NCBI GenBank assembly: GCA_018815245.1
Contig: JAHIXK010000013.1
Coordinates: 62,001 to 126,000 of the forward strand
Direction of reading: 5' to 3'
DNA from: Gammaproteobacteria bacterium
GTDB taxonomy: Bacteria > Pseudomonadota > Gammaproteobacteria > Burkholderiales > Burkholderiaceae_B
DNA length: 64,000 nt
The position numbers were made by a program, and so were the translations under genes. Below, piece by piece: positions 26,389-35,353 of this stretch. The notes under the pieces were generated by a model that was not told the origin of the DNA, searched no databases, and was given only the letters and a program-made list of their open reading frames with translations. The number at the start of each line of letters is the position of its first letter. Within the stretch, counting starts at the first letter, position 1.

Positions 26389-28086
26389 TCAGGGCGCTGA
26401 TGCGGTTTGCACTGGGCCCAGCTTTTTCCAGCCAATGCCCGGTGCGTTCATCCAGTAAGAGCCCTGGCTTTCCATCACGGTAATATTACCCTGTTGGGCT
26501 ACAAAGCGCGTACTGGGCAAGTCGCTCAACAACACGGGCCAGGCCGGGCGCAACTGTTGTTCGGCAGGCAAGGCCATCCAGCGGTTCAGCAGTTCAGCCA
26601 ATGCCGTGTAGCTGGTGGGCTGCCTCACCGTGACTGGCCCAGTTGGCGACGCCACATAACCCGGTGCCACCCAATAGCCAAACACGGGCACTTTGGTAAT
26701 GGCGGGGGTCGGCAGCTCCCGCAAGCCGACCAACTGACCGAATTCTCCGGTTAAGCCTGCACCGTGTTCGGGAACCACCAACACCAGCGCTTTTCGGCCA
26801 CTGCGCTTGATTTCTCCCAGCACGGATTGAAGGTCGTTCAGCACGCGTTCAAGCCGCAAGGGGTAGCTTTCCAGGCTGTTCAAATTGCTGTTGGGAAAGC
26901 GATTGCCATCGTGCAAGGTGATGCTGTTGTAGTAGTACGCCACGGCAGGGCCGCTTTGCTCGATGCGTTTTTTCCACCAGGTGCGCAGGTAGTCGCCGTC
27001 GCGCCCTACCCGCGATCCATCAAAGGCCTGCACACCGGTTTGTACTTCGTTGTGTGCAACACGCTGTTTGGCCTGGCCACCCAGGTTACTTTCCACCAGT
27101 TTTGAAAAGTCCTGAAAGCGGCCATTGTGATTCAATCCCATTTCCACTTCGAAACCCACGTTGCGAAGCTGGTCAAACAACATACAACTGTTTGCGGCTC
27201 GGTTGTACAGGGCATTGTGTTCGGTCTGTCCGCATTTGCCCCGCAACAGCCGAATGGCAGCAGGGCCTGAATAGCTGGTGGCTGAATTGAAGTTTTCGAA
27301 CATGAAGTCGGCCTGCCGGACCAGTGGGTGTCGGCTTTGTTTGGCATGCTGCAGGTCGGCCCAGGACATGGAGCAGATTTGCAGCACGATTACATCAAAG
27401 TCGGGGGGTGTGGTGGGTGCGAACGGTGTCAGTGCAACATTGCGTTGACGCTCGAAAAAGCTGTTCAATGTGGCACCTGGCCCGGCACCGTCATTGTTGT
27501 CGTCGCGCAGTTTGACAGCACTTTCCTGATCCCGTGCCACGCGCAATTTTTTCAGGTCAACTTGTCCCAGTGCCAGCAATTCGGCAGGCGAAAGGTTCAC
27601 GCGCGTTTGTGCAAGTGGTTGGTTGGTCAATATGCTGTCCACTGGCGATTGCGGTTGAATCATGGGCAGTATCTGCAGCAGCATGGTGGCCAGAAGACCA
27701 ACCCCTACCCAGGTGCTGATGCGCAGGTAACGGTCCAGCACCCGAATCAGAATGAAGCTGGCAAGGGCACCCCACAGCATCCAGGGTTGAATGGTTCGTT
27801 TCACAAGTTCCCACAGATAATCAGGGGAAAAGCCGAACAGTGCCTTGATTTGATCCACCAGTGCCCATGACACCGCCAGCCCCAATTCATGCAATAGCAA
27901 CGCAACGGCCGGGCCTGAGAACAAAAGGTACCGCAGCACCTTCATCAATTGTTTGTTGTCGTATGCAGCCGGGTTTGTGGCGATCAGCAGTGCAAACAGC
28001 GCAATGTTCAATAGAGGGCTCAGCACAAGTTGCCCGGAAAAGTGCAGGCCAAACTTGATCAGGAAGTACAGGTTCCACAACAGCAT
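26389..28086 (-). CDS. bcsG: Cellulose phosphoethanolamine transferase BcsG
   Basis: 565 residues. Five N-terminal membrane helices (to ~residue 145) precede a periplasmic alkaline-phosphatase-like domain. The nucleophile is Ser273 in FNSATSYSGPA, with zinc ligands Cys238 (LQICSMSW) and Glu440-His441 (VVPEHGA). The spacing from Cys to Ser (35) is the same as for Cys243/Ser278 in E. coli. It adds phosphoethanolamine to glucose units of nascent cellulose. It starts 4 bp after bcsA ends. Confidence 0.96.
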   Translation of the reverse strand: MLLWNLYFLIKFGLHFSGQLVLSPLLNIALFALLIATNPAAYDNKQLMKVLRYLLFSGPAVALLLHELGLAVSWALVDQIKALFGFSPDYLWELVKRTIQPWMLWGALASFILIRVLDRYLRISTWVGVGLLATMLLQILPMIQPQSPVDSILTNQPLAQTRVNLSPAELLALGQVDLKKLRVARDQESAVKLRDDNNDGAGPGATLNSFFERQRNVALTPFAPTTPPDFDVIVLQICSMSWADLQHAKQSRHPLVRQADFMFENFNSATSYSGPAAIRLLRGKCGQTEHNALYNRAANSCMLFDQLRNVGFEVEMGLNHNGRFQDFSKLVESNLGGQAKQRVAHNEVQTGVQAFDGSRVGRDGDYLRTWWKKRIEQSGPAVAYYYNSITLHDGNRFPNSNLNSLESYPLRLERVLNDLQSVLGEIKRSGRKALVLVVPEHGAGLTGEFGQLVGLRELPTPAITKVPVFGYWVAPGYVASPTGPVTVRQPTSYTALAELLNRWMALPAEQQLRPAWPVLLSDLPSTRFVAQQGNITVMESQGSYWMNAPGIGWKKLGPVQTASAP

Positions 28087-28090
28087 GGTC

Positions 28091-30583
28091 CTAGTTCTCC
28101 CACTTTTCGTTTTGTACTTTGTTGCCCATCAAGCGGTTGCCAACTTCTGCAACACCTTTGTGCAGCCAGGCAAAAAGCCGCACATAGCCGACCATGCCTT
28201 TGGCAAACACATCTTTCAGGCCCCCAAGGGCACGGTCACGTGTTTGGTCTTCCTGCCAGTTCAGCCAGGCGTCTGCGCGTCCGAAAGTGCATTGGATCAA
28301 CTGGGCTTCCTGTTCGGGTGTCAGGTTGGTGAACAGGGCCTCCACATGCCCGCTTTCAGTGAAATGGATTTTCGCCGGGAAAAGAAATTCACGATCACCG
28401 CGGTGCAAGCCAACCTGCACCTGGCTGAATTCAGAAATACCCGCGGTGTCGGCAACAGCCAGCGTCAAGCCTGCCGCTGAGTATTCTTCGGTGTAGCAGC
28501 TGATTGTGTAGCCACCGGGCAATTTAAGAAACGCGGGCATCACCATGCGAACGCGGTGGTGTGTGTGCCTTTGAACGGATTCCGTGGCCACGCCAACGGC
28601 CGCACCCAATATGGCCAGGTTAAAGCCACACCACAACAGGTTCATCACCACTGTGCCGGTTTCGTGTGTGTTGAATACAAACAGGCGCAACACGCCCACG
28701 CCCAACCCCAGCAAGTTGAGTAGCAACAAAATCAGGTACGGCTTGGCAATGTTGGCATCGAAGTAGCTTTCTTCGATCAAGCCGCCTTTGGATGTCACAT
28801 TGAATTTGCCCAGCTTCGGGTTGATGAAGGCCAGTGTGGTGGGCAAAATGATGTACCAGGACAGCACGGTTTCGTACACTTCAGACCAGAATGATCGCCT
28901 GTATTTGCCCTGAATGGCCGAGTTGGTGTAACTGGAAATAATCAGTTGTGGCAGGGCATAGCTGAGAATGGTTAAGGCTGCGGCGTTGATCAGGTGTTGC
29001 TCGAAAAACAGGTAGGCCATGGGCATGACCAGAAAGACAAGGCGCGGTATGCCATAGAAAAAGTGCAACATTGCGTTGGAATAACAAATGCGCTGGAACA
29101 GGCTCAACCCTTTCTTGAACATGGGGTTGTCGGTTCGGAAAATTTGCGCCATGCCGCGCGCCCATCGAATGCGCTGCCCGATGTGGCCTGCAAGGGTTTC
29201 CGTGGCCAGTCCTGCGGCCTGAATGTTGTTCAGGTACACGCTGTTGTAGCCCAGTGAATGCAGTTTCAATGCGGTGTGTGCGTCTTCAGTTACTGTTTCA
29301 ATTGCAATTCCACCCACTTCAAGCAGGGCTTTGCGTTCGATTACGGCGCAACTGCCGCAAAAAAACGAGGCGTTCCAGTAGTCGTTGCCGTCTTGAATCA
29401 AACCATAAAACAATGAACCTTCATTGGGCATTTGCCGGAAAAAATTGAAGTTGCGCTCGAACGGGTCGGCCGAGAAAAAATGGTGGGGTGTTTGCACCAG
29501 CACGCACTTGGGGTCTTTTGCAAACCACCCCATGCTTGTTTGTAAAAACGAACGCGTGGGAATGTGGTCGCAATCGAAAATGGCGATGTACTGGCCGTGG
29601 GTGTGTTTCAGGGCATAGTTGATGTTGCCGGCTTTGGCGTGTGAATTGTCAGGTCGTGAAATGTATTCAACGCCGGCTTGTCTGGCGAATTCTTCAAAGG
29701 CGGGTCGGTGGCCGTCGTCCAGAATGTACACGGTGATTTTTTCCAGTGGCCAGTCCAGACCTTTGGCGGCATACACCGTTGGGCGCACCACCGACAATGG
29801 TTCGTTGTAGCTGGGTATGAACACATCCACCGTGGGCCAGTCGCTCAGGTTCAGTTCCAGCGGCATGGGTTTGCGCTTCAAGGGCCATGCGGTTTGAACG
29901 AAACCGAGAATCAGAATGACCCAGGTGTACGCTTCAGCAGCAACCAGTGTGTAACCCAAAAATACTTCCGTACCGCTTTCCAGATCCAGTGAACTGGTGA
30001 AACGCCAGAATACGTAGCGGGCCAGCAGTAGCATGGTCAGTGCCATCAGACACAAATTGGCAAAGCGTTCAGGCATGCGTTTGAACAAAATGGCAAACAG
30101 GTAGCACACTGCAATGAAGACCCATTGCCCGGCCAGTGGCAGCGATACTTGTGCAGTAAAAAGAAACAGGGCAAGTGCACTTAAACCCAACGCCCAACGC
30201 ACGGTTTTGAATCTGAGTAAGGTGTGGCGCGACTGTTCAATGCGTTCTTCAAGGCGGGCAGCAGCCATCAGTTTGTCAGTCAGGCGGCCCAATGCGTGTC
30301 GAAATGCACGGAACGGGCGTTGCACCGTGATTTCAAAAAGACTGGTGATGGGGCTGAAAATGTCATGCAAAGCCACCGCAAGAATTCGCAATATGACATA
30401 CACGGCGTTGCGGTTTTGCGCATGGCCGGATGTGTTGCTCAGGGTGCTATTTAAGCCGTCCGGGCGCAGCCAAAGCGCCTGAAACAGCCGCAACATGCGC
30501 GCGCGGATGCTTAAATGCGGGAACTCCCGCAGGTCCAGCAGGCGCTCAAGCCGATTGATCCATCTGGGCGAGTTGCTGTTCAT
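28091..30583 (-). CDS. bcsA: Cellulose synthase catalytic subunit BcsA
   Basis: 830 residues. A soluble N-terminal ~130 residues is followed by membrane helices and a GT2 domain with DDG (289-291), DCD (337-339), TED (432-434) and QRIRW (470-474), all canonical for UDP-glucose polymerisation. A C-terminal PilZ domain follows. Its arginine motif reads RHTHHR (672-677) instead of RxxxR, and the second motif reads EYSAAG (700-705) with Glu instead of Asp/Asn. It overlaps bcsQ by 4 bp. It works with BcsB to make and extrude glucan. Confidence 0.96.
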   Translation of the reverse strand: MNSNSPRWINRLERLLDLREFPHLSIRARMLRLFQALWLRPDGLNSTLSNTSGHAQNRNAVYVILRILAVALHDIFSPITSLFEITVQRPFRAFRHALGRLTDKLMAAARLEERIEQSRHTLLRFKTVRWALGLSALALFLFTAQVSLPLAGQWVFIAVCYLFAILFKRMPERFANLCLMALTMLLLARYVFWRFTSSLDLESGTEVFLGYTLVAAEAYTWVILILGFVQTAWPLKRKPMPLELNLSDWPTVDVFIPSYNEPLSVVRPTVYAAKGLDWPLEKITVYILDDGHRPAFEEFARQAGVEYISRPDNSHAKAGNINYALKHTHGQYIAIFDCDHIPTRSFLQTSMGWFAKDPKCVLVQTPHHFFSADPFERNFNFFRQMPNEGSLFYGLIQDGNDYWNASFFCGSCAVIERKALLEVGGIAIETVTEDAHTALKLHSLGYNSVYLNNIQAAGLATETLAGHIGQRIRWARGMAQIFRTDNPMFKKGLSLFQRICYSNAMLHFFYGIPRLVFLVMPMAYLFFEQHLINAAALTILSYALPQLIISSYTNSAIQGKYRRSFWSEVYETVLSWYIILPTTLAFINPKLGKFNVTSKGGLIEESYFDANIAKPYLILLLLNLLGLGVGVLRLFVFNTHETGTVVMNLLWCGFNLAILGAAVGVATESVQRHTHHRVRMVMPAFLKLPGGYTISCYTEEYSAAGLTLAVADTAGISEFSQVQVGLHRGDREFLFPAKIHFTESGHVEALFTNLTPEQEAQLIQCTFGRADAWLNWQEDQTRDRALGGLKDVFAKGMVGYVRLFAWLHKGVAEVGNRLMGNKVQNEKWEN

Positions 30584-31320
30584 CCGATCTCCGCGTCAAT
30601 CCAGTTGCACAGTTTTTGTTGATCATCGACCAACTGTGAGCGGGGTGCGTAATCCAGCAGGGGTTGGCCGGCAGCAAGGCTTTCGGACAGAGCTTGGTCT
30701 TCATGCAGGTAGAACGGCAGCAGGCGGTGGCTTAGTTTCATTTTGCACAGGGTCCAAAGGTCCAGATGCAATACTTTGGTTGAATCAAAACGGTTCATTA
30801 GAAAATACGATGTGCCACGGCTTTCAAGCAGGTGTGGCAGCAAGGGGTCGATGCCCAGAATGGAGGCGGAGTCGGGAACCAGCGTAACTAGATTGAGGTC
30901 GGAAAGCGCCATGATTTTCTGCACCCAGGGTGCGGGCCACCGTGGCAGGTCTACAATCACCACGCCGTCGTCTTCAAACTGCGCGTGACGAAACAGCGCA
31001 GTCAAGTTCTCGGGTTGTTCCATCAACATCTGATCAACGGCCAGTTGCTCGGTCAGGGTCAGTTGCCCGAAGGGCAGCAGTTTGAAACCTGCGGTTGTGG
31101 TTGCAACCAAGGTGTTCAGTTCCTTGAGCTGCAACAGGGCTTGACCCAAACCATTCGGGCTGGCTTGCGCATAGCCCAGCTGAAACTCAATGTTGTTCGC
31201 TGGGTCGGCCTGAACCAGCGTCACTTTTCTGCCAAGCATGCACAGGTGCGAAGCGGCAGCAATGGCAAGGCTGGTGCGTCCTGCACCGCCCGTTGGCGAC
31301 ACCAAGGCAATGATGATCAT
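30580..31320 (-). CDS. bcsQ: BcsQ, MinD/ParA-like ATPase of cellulose secretion
   Basis: 246 residues. The MinD-like start VSPTGGAGRTSLAIAAASHL has the deviant P-loop but lacks both lysines (Thr and Arg instead), followed by LVQADPANN and a switch region VVIVDLPRWPAPW. BcsQ localises the cellulose machinery at the pole in E. coli with BcsR. It overlaps bcsF upstream by 4 bp and bcsA downstream by 4 bp. Confidence 0.9.
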   Translation of the reverse strand: MIIIALVSPTGGAGRTSLAIAAASHLCMLGRKVTLVQADPANNIEFQLGYAQASPNGLGQALLQLKELNTLVATTTAGFKLLPFGQLTLTEQLAVDQMLMEQPENLTALFRHAQFEDDGVVIVDLPRWPAPWVQKIMALSDLNLVTLVPDSASILGIDPLLPHLLESRGTSYFLMNRFDSTKVLHLDLWTLCKMKLSHRLLPFYLHEDQALSESLAAGQPLLDYAPRSQLVDDQQKLCNWIDAEIG

Positions 31321-31526
31321 GCGTCCTCTTCGTCAGTGGGGCCGGCTATCCATTTGCCGTGCCGTACCAGTTGATAACAATTGTCGGGCAGCTTGTTGTT
31401 GCTCCAGTTGGCCCAGTCACTGAACCAGATCCTGGTGCCGGGGATTTTCATCATTTTTCCGATCACGACAATCGTCAACAGGATGCCAGCGAGCAGGCCG
31501 CCCAGAATCAGTGCGAAGACAATCAT
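31317..31526 (-). CDS. bcsF: Small single-span membrane protein, BcsF-like
   Basis: 69 residues from the ATG at 31526; an upstream frame extension to 31607 lies inside bcsE and is discarded. One helix (MIVFALILGGLLAGILLTIVVIG, residues 1-23) is followed by a basic then acidic tail ending DEEDA. In E. coli, BcsF is a membrane anchor that recruits BcsE. The match is by position, size and topology, not by clear residue identity. It overlaps bcsE (ATGA). Confidence 0.72.
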   Translation of the reverse strand: MIVFALILGGLLAGILLTIVVIGKMMKIPGTRIWFSDWANWSNNKLPDNCYQLVRHGKWIAGPTDEEDA

Positions 31527-32929
31527 GTTTGCCCTCTGCTCAACAGTTGGGTAATGCGCTGAAGCCAAGGCCTGTTTGCGTGGGTCATGTCCCTGTTTTC
31601 GTCCCACAGCTCGGCCAGTTTTACGGGTTCGTCAGGGGATGCTGCCATTAAGTCTTCAACCGACAATGGTTCAAGTTCTTCATTCAGGTCTGCCAGCAAT
31701 TCAGCTTGCTTGTCGATTCCGATAAATTGAATGTCGCCGCTAAACAGTGTGGTCAAACTTTCCCTGAAACACGAACCAAGCCATCCGCGATAGCTTGGTT
31801 CATCCGGTTCTTCATCCCAAACCTTGAACACGTAAATGGCCTCGCGGGTGGCTGTGAATACGCAGGTTGCCCGCGACCAGTTGGCCAGTCGCAATGCGGT
31901 TTGTGCCGTCATGTGTCGCATCAGCGAAAACCGTGTAATGGTGCTGTGCATGGACCATCGTTGCGCCAGTTCCAGCATCATCAAGCCGTGCGTTGCAAAT
32001 GTGGGGTTGGGCACCAGTGTCAGAAGGCCGGGCATGAATACCTCGTGCAGATCGCGGGCGAAATTGCTGGCATGTTCAGAATCGGGCAGGGCTTTCAGGT
32101 CGGGCTTGTGAATCCGGTTTTTGGGCAGACCAAGCCAGGTTTCAGGATCCTCATTGTTCAGCATCACGGAGTCTGCTCCCATTCGCAACAGCACAGACGC
32201 ATCAACGGAGCTGAGCTCGCCGTGGGCTTTTACATGGACGCTGCTCGCTGCATTGTCTGAAAAACGAAGGCGATGACAGGCCTGAGCCAGTTGTTTCAAA
32301 CCGCCAAACCTCTGGCTGTCCAGCACGTTGTGAACCGTCAGTTGTTCCATTTGCTTGGGGTCGGTCCACAAGTTGGTTTGCATGCCCCACTGGGTTGGCC
32401 ACCAGGGGCGAAACTCGAAATCACCCCGTTCGTTGACATCGGTCAGGCCGTCTGCAAACACGCTCCATTGCGGCAAATCCCCTTGCACCACGGCCACCAC
32501 ACTGGCCTGGGCGTGTAGTGCCCATTGGTGCAAAAGCCGCATGTGTGCCATTGGGTTGCGGTTGTTCAGCGCCTCGCCTTCCTGATTGAACCAAAGCCCC
32601 GCGTGTTCAATGATGACAATACTTGGCTTGAGCACACACAATGTGTTGAGCGATCGGCAAAGTTGGCGAATGCCTGTCTGTGCCTTGCCTTGTCGCCACA
32701 AATCCCGAACCGATACCACGTCAAGCCCTTTGGGTGCTTTGGCCCGGTGGCTCAGGTAAGGTTCAAGCATGTTGCGCACTTCACTTTGCGGGCTTGTGGT
32801 TAGCCACAGGCAAGCTTTAAATGACGTTTCTTCTTGCGAATCCAGCCAATGCTGCACCAGCCCATGCGAGAAGTTTCCCGCATGTGGGGCGCGCAAAACA
32901 TATGCACCGGGCTTGGGCAAGTCAATCAT
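31523..32929 (-). CDS. bcsE: BcsE, c-di-GMP-binding regulator of cellulose synthesis
   Basis: 468 residues, a little shorter than E. coli BcsE (~520). A degenerate RecA-like N-terminal part contains SIVIIEHAGLWFNQEG and SVVAVVQGD, followed by a GIL-type domain in the second half (TAQTALRLANWSRATCVFTATREAIYVFKVWDEE). The family's c-di-GMP motif is RxGD. The nearest seen are RMGAD (249-253) and a RGD in NERGDFEFR, so I cannot confirm the site. It ends coupled to bcsF. Directly downstream of bcsC. Confidence 0.85.
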   Translation of the reverse strand: MIDLPKPGAYVLRAPHAGNFSHGLVQHWLDSQEETSFKACLWLTTSPQSEVRNMLEPYLSHRAKAPKGLDVVSVRDLWRQGKAQTGIRQLCRSLNTLCVLKPSIVIIEHAGLWFNQEGEALNNRNPMAHMRLLHQWALHAQASVVAVVQGDLPQWSVFADGLTDVNERGDFEFRPWWPTQWGMQTNLWTDPKQMEQLTVHNVLDSQRFGGLKQLAQACHRLRFSDNAASSVHVKAHGELSSVDASVLLRMGADSVMLNNEDPETWLGLPKNRIHKPDLKALPDSEHASNFARDLHEVFMPGLLTLVPNPTFATHGLMMLELAQRWSMHSTITRFSLMRHMTAQTALRLANWSRATCVFTATREAIYVFKVWDEEPDEPSYRGWLGSCFRESLTTLFSGDIQFIGIDKQAELLADLNEELEPLSVEDLMAASPDEPVKLAELWDENRDMTHANRPWLQRITQLLSRGQT

Positions 32930-35353
32930 TCAGAACCTCGAGTAGGGTACAACGCCCTCGGGCGGTACGCTCAGTTCGAAAAAGTCACCAAAGGAATATT
33001 TCACATACACCTGCAAACGATCCGGGTTGTAGCCTTCTGACCGGTCTATTTCAAAGTAACCGCCCATCACCAGATTTTTCAAGACCTTGCGTTCAAGCGC
33101 AAGCCGAAAGCCCGTGCTGGTGCCCCCGCCGGGGCCGCCTGCCTGCAAGGTGGGGTTGCCCTGCGCAGCCGCTGCCGCGGCAAGTTCGGGGTTAAGCGGG
33201 TAAAGCAGAGCCTCATCTTCACGCGATTCACTGGCACCAAGCCGGGCTTGCAGTTGCCAGGACCAGTCATTCAAACGGCCAGTCCAGGTAATTGGGAATG
33301 TCAGCGATGCAAAGGCTTGCGGGCTGTAATAACCGCCTTGTCCAAAAGTGTAAAAACGCTGGTTTTTTTCGAATGACCACAAAAACAGCGAAGCCGCGAT
33401 TTCAACTTCATGCCCTGCGTTTTGGTACACGGTTTTGCCAACAATGCCTTGCAGGTTTACTTCTGTGTTGTCTGGAATGTTTTTGCCAGTGATCAGGTTG
33501 GCCCGCGCAATGCCGACAAAGTCCAGCGTGGGGCTGAAGGCTTCGTAATACACAGCGCTTACGCCATTTCGGCGGGCTCCTCCCCATGTTTCACCGGTCA
33601 GTGGGTCGACCGCCCCCGTGGTTGACAGCACGCTGCCATTGACCATGCGGCGTGCCACTTCCAGTCGAAGTGATCCATTGCCCAGGTCAGTGCGCCATTG
33701 CACCCCCCCTACCCAGTCATTGACCGGGTAGTTGCCCGCGGTGGTTCCCAAATCGACACGGTACTGGTCTGTTTGAATGCCAACACCCACCACATGTCCA
33801 TTGTAATTTTGCTCAAGGCGATCGCTCGAAATGGCGGGGTCTGTGGCCAGTGTTGTGCCCAGCTTTGCAAAGTTGCTGGCGGTGGCAGGGTTTACGCGGC
33901 CTGATTTGGCGTTCAGGGAGTCGGCACGCAGAAAAAGGGTTCTTTCAAAATCAAGTGGCAGATCAATCTGCAGTGGGACTTCGTTGGTGTCAATCTTTGA
34001 CACGCCTTCTTCGCCGTCAATAATGGCGTTTTCATACGACATGCGAAGGCGGATCTGTTTTTTTTGCTGCAGGCTTTGTTCAAAGTCTTGAATGTCGGGT
34101 TCAGCACGCCATTTTGGGTTTGAACCCATGGCACTGGCCAACTGGTTGTACTTGCCCTGTTGTTCCAGTGCACGCAGTGAATCCAGATGCTGTCCGTACT
34201 GAACGCGTTTTTCCAGTGCACTCATGCCCTCGGTCCAGTTTTCTCGCGGTACGGCGTTGACCAGTTCAAGCGCATCGTTACCCCGGTTTTGGCGTGCAGC
34301 CAGCAAAGCAGACGCAAAACGCATTTCTGCACTGGGGTCTTTGGACATGCCCTCGTCCATTAACCGTTGGGCGGCTTGTTGGCTGCCAGCATCACCTTGC
34401 TCGTCCAGCAAGGTGGCCAAGTCATAGCGAAACCATGGGTAAGTTGGGTTGAGGTCAATCGCTTCCTGCAAAAGACTGGCCGCTGCTTTCCGATCGTTTT
34501 GTTGAATCAGTTGCTGCGCCTGTTCACCAAGTTGCTGCCCCTGCTCGAAGTTGGAAATCACCGGTGTTTCGGTGCCTAAGGGTTGTAATTCCGGCTGTAA
34601 TTCGGGCTGTAATTCGGGCAGGGGGGCTGGCTCGGCAGCGGCGGCCTCGGTGGCTGGTCTTGGTGTGGCCCGTGGCGTGGTATTGCGCGTTGCTGGTTTT
34701 GCTGCCTTGGCCAGGTTGCCTGGTGACGGTTTGGCAACGCCACCGAGTTCAGTCAGTAGTGCTGTGTAGCGTTGGTCTTCGGGAAACTGCTGCATCAATG
34801 CCGCGATTTGTTTTTTTGCGTACTGGCTGCCCTCAGGCGTACTGCTCATTAAGCGGTAAATTTGAGCTGCAGCCTCGCCCAACGGTGCTTGGGGTAAAAG
34901 CTCGCGCAAACGCTGTGGAAAATCATCCGGTATTTGTTCGCTGGTGGCCAGGTAACGCAGTTCTGCAAACTGCTGTCTTTTTTCCCCTGCCAGCGCAATG
35001 GACTGCTGAAGTTCTATCGCAAAGGGGTGGTTGCCGTGGACGATTTGCAACTTGCCCAGCCACACGCTGGCAGCCTGAATGTCGCCACGCGCCAGATCGA
35101 TCAGCCCTTGCCAGCGCAGCGCCGAGGCATTGCTGGGGTCAAGTAACAGGATTTTGTTGAATGACTGCACTGCCAAATCAAACCGATAACGTTCGTACCA
35201 GTAAATACCTTTGTCGCTCAGGGCGCGAATACTGGTTTGCTGGTTGCCCTGTGCGGCAATGCTTTGTGTGGGTAACAAAAGAGGAAAGCTGACAAGGCTT
35301 GCTTGAATGGCAAGGCTTAACGCACAAAACCGGTAAGAAAATTTCTTAGCCAC
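32930..35353 (-). CDS. bcsC: Outer-membrane cellulose export protein BcsC
   Basis: 807 residues from the GTG at 35353, which has AGAGG about nine bases upstream and overlaps bcsZ by 8 bp. A signal peptide (residues 1-33) precedes TPR helices (e.g. SDKGIYWYERYRFDLAVQSFNKILLLDPSNASALRWQGL), a Pro/Ala/Glu linker with three PELQ repeats, more TPR, then a 16-strand barrel ending in VPYSRF with a terminal Phe. It is shorter than E. coli BcsC (~1150), so it has fewer TPRs. It carries cellulose through the outer membrane. Confidence 0.94.
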   Translation of the reverse strand: MAKKFSYRFCALSLAIQASLVSFPLLLPTQSIAAQGNQQTSIRALSDKGIYWYERYRFDLAVQSFNKILLLDPSNASALRWQGLIDLARGDIQAASVWLGKLQIVHGNHPFAIELQQSIALAGEKRQQFAELRYLATSEQIPDDFPQRLRELLPQAPLGEAAAQIYRLMSSTPEGSQYAKKQIAALMQQFPEDQRYTALLTELGGVAKPSPGNLAKAAKPATRNTTPRATPRPATEAAAAEPAPLPELQPELQPELQPLGTETPVISNFEQGQQLGEQAQQLIQQNDRKAAASLLQEAIDLNPTYPWFRYDLATLLDEQGDAGSQQAAQRLMDEGMSKDPSAEMRFASALLAARQNRGNDALELVNAVPRENWTEGMSALEKRVQYGQHLDSLRALEQQGKYNQLASAMGSNPKWRAEPDIQDFEQSLQQKKQIRLRMSYENAIIDGEEGVSKIDTNEVPLQIDLPLDFERTLFLRADSLNAKSGRVNPATASNFAKLGTTLATDPAISSDRLEQNYNGHVVGVGIQTDQYRVDLGTTAGNYPVNDWVGGVQWRTDLGNGSLRLEVARRMVNGSVLSTTGAVDPLTGETWGGARRNGVSAVYYEAFSPTLDFVGIARANLITGKNIPDNTEVNLQGIVGKTVYQNAGHEVEIAASLFLWSFEKNQRFYTFGQGGYYSPQAFASLTFPITWTGRLNDWSWQLQARLGASESREDEALLYPLNPELAAAAAAQGNPTLQAGGPGGGTSTGFRLALERKVLKNLVMGGYFEIDRSEGYNPDRLQVYVKYSFGDFFELSVPPEGVVPYSRF
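34581..34616 (-). repeat. Three 12-bp tandem units inside bcsC (PELQ repeat)
   Basis: Units ggttgtaattcc, ggctgtaattcg, ggctgtaattcg encode three PELQ tetrapeptides in the linker between TPR blocks. Two copies are identical, suggesting recent slippage; the unit is in frame, so length changes would be tolerated. Confidence 0.85.

Noticed and set aside
31527-31607. N-terminal extension of the BcsF-like protein
   Set aside because: It lies within bcsE and lacks a start or ribosome site; the ATG at 31526 overlapping the bcsE stop is the normal coupling pattern.
32168-32430. Canonical RxGD c-di-GMP site in BcsE
   Set aside because: Only RMGAD (residues 249-253) and a RGD in NERGDFEFR were seen; neither fits cleanly, so binding is not claimed.
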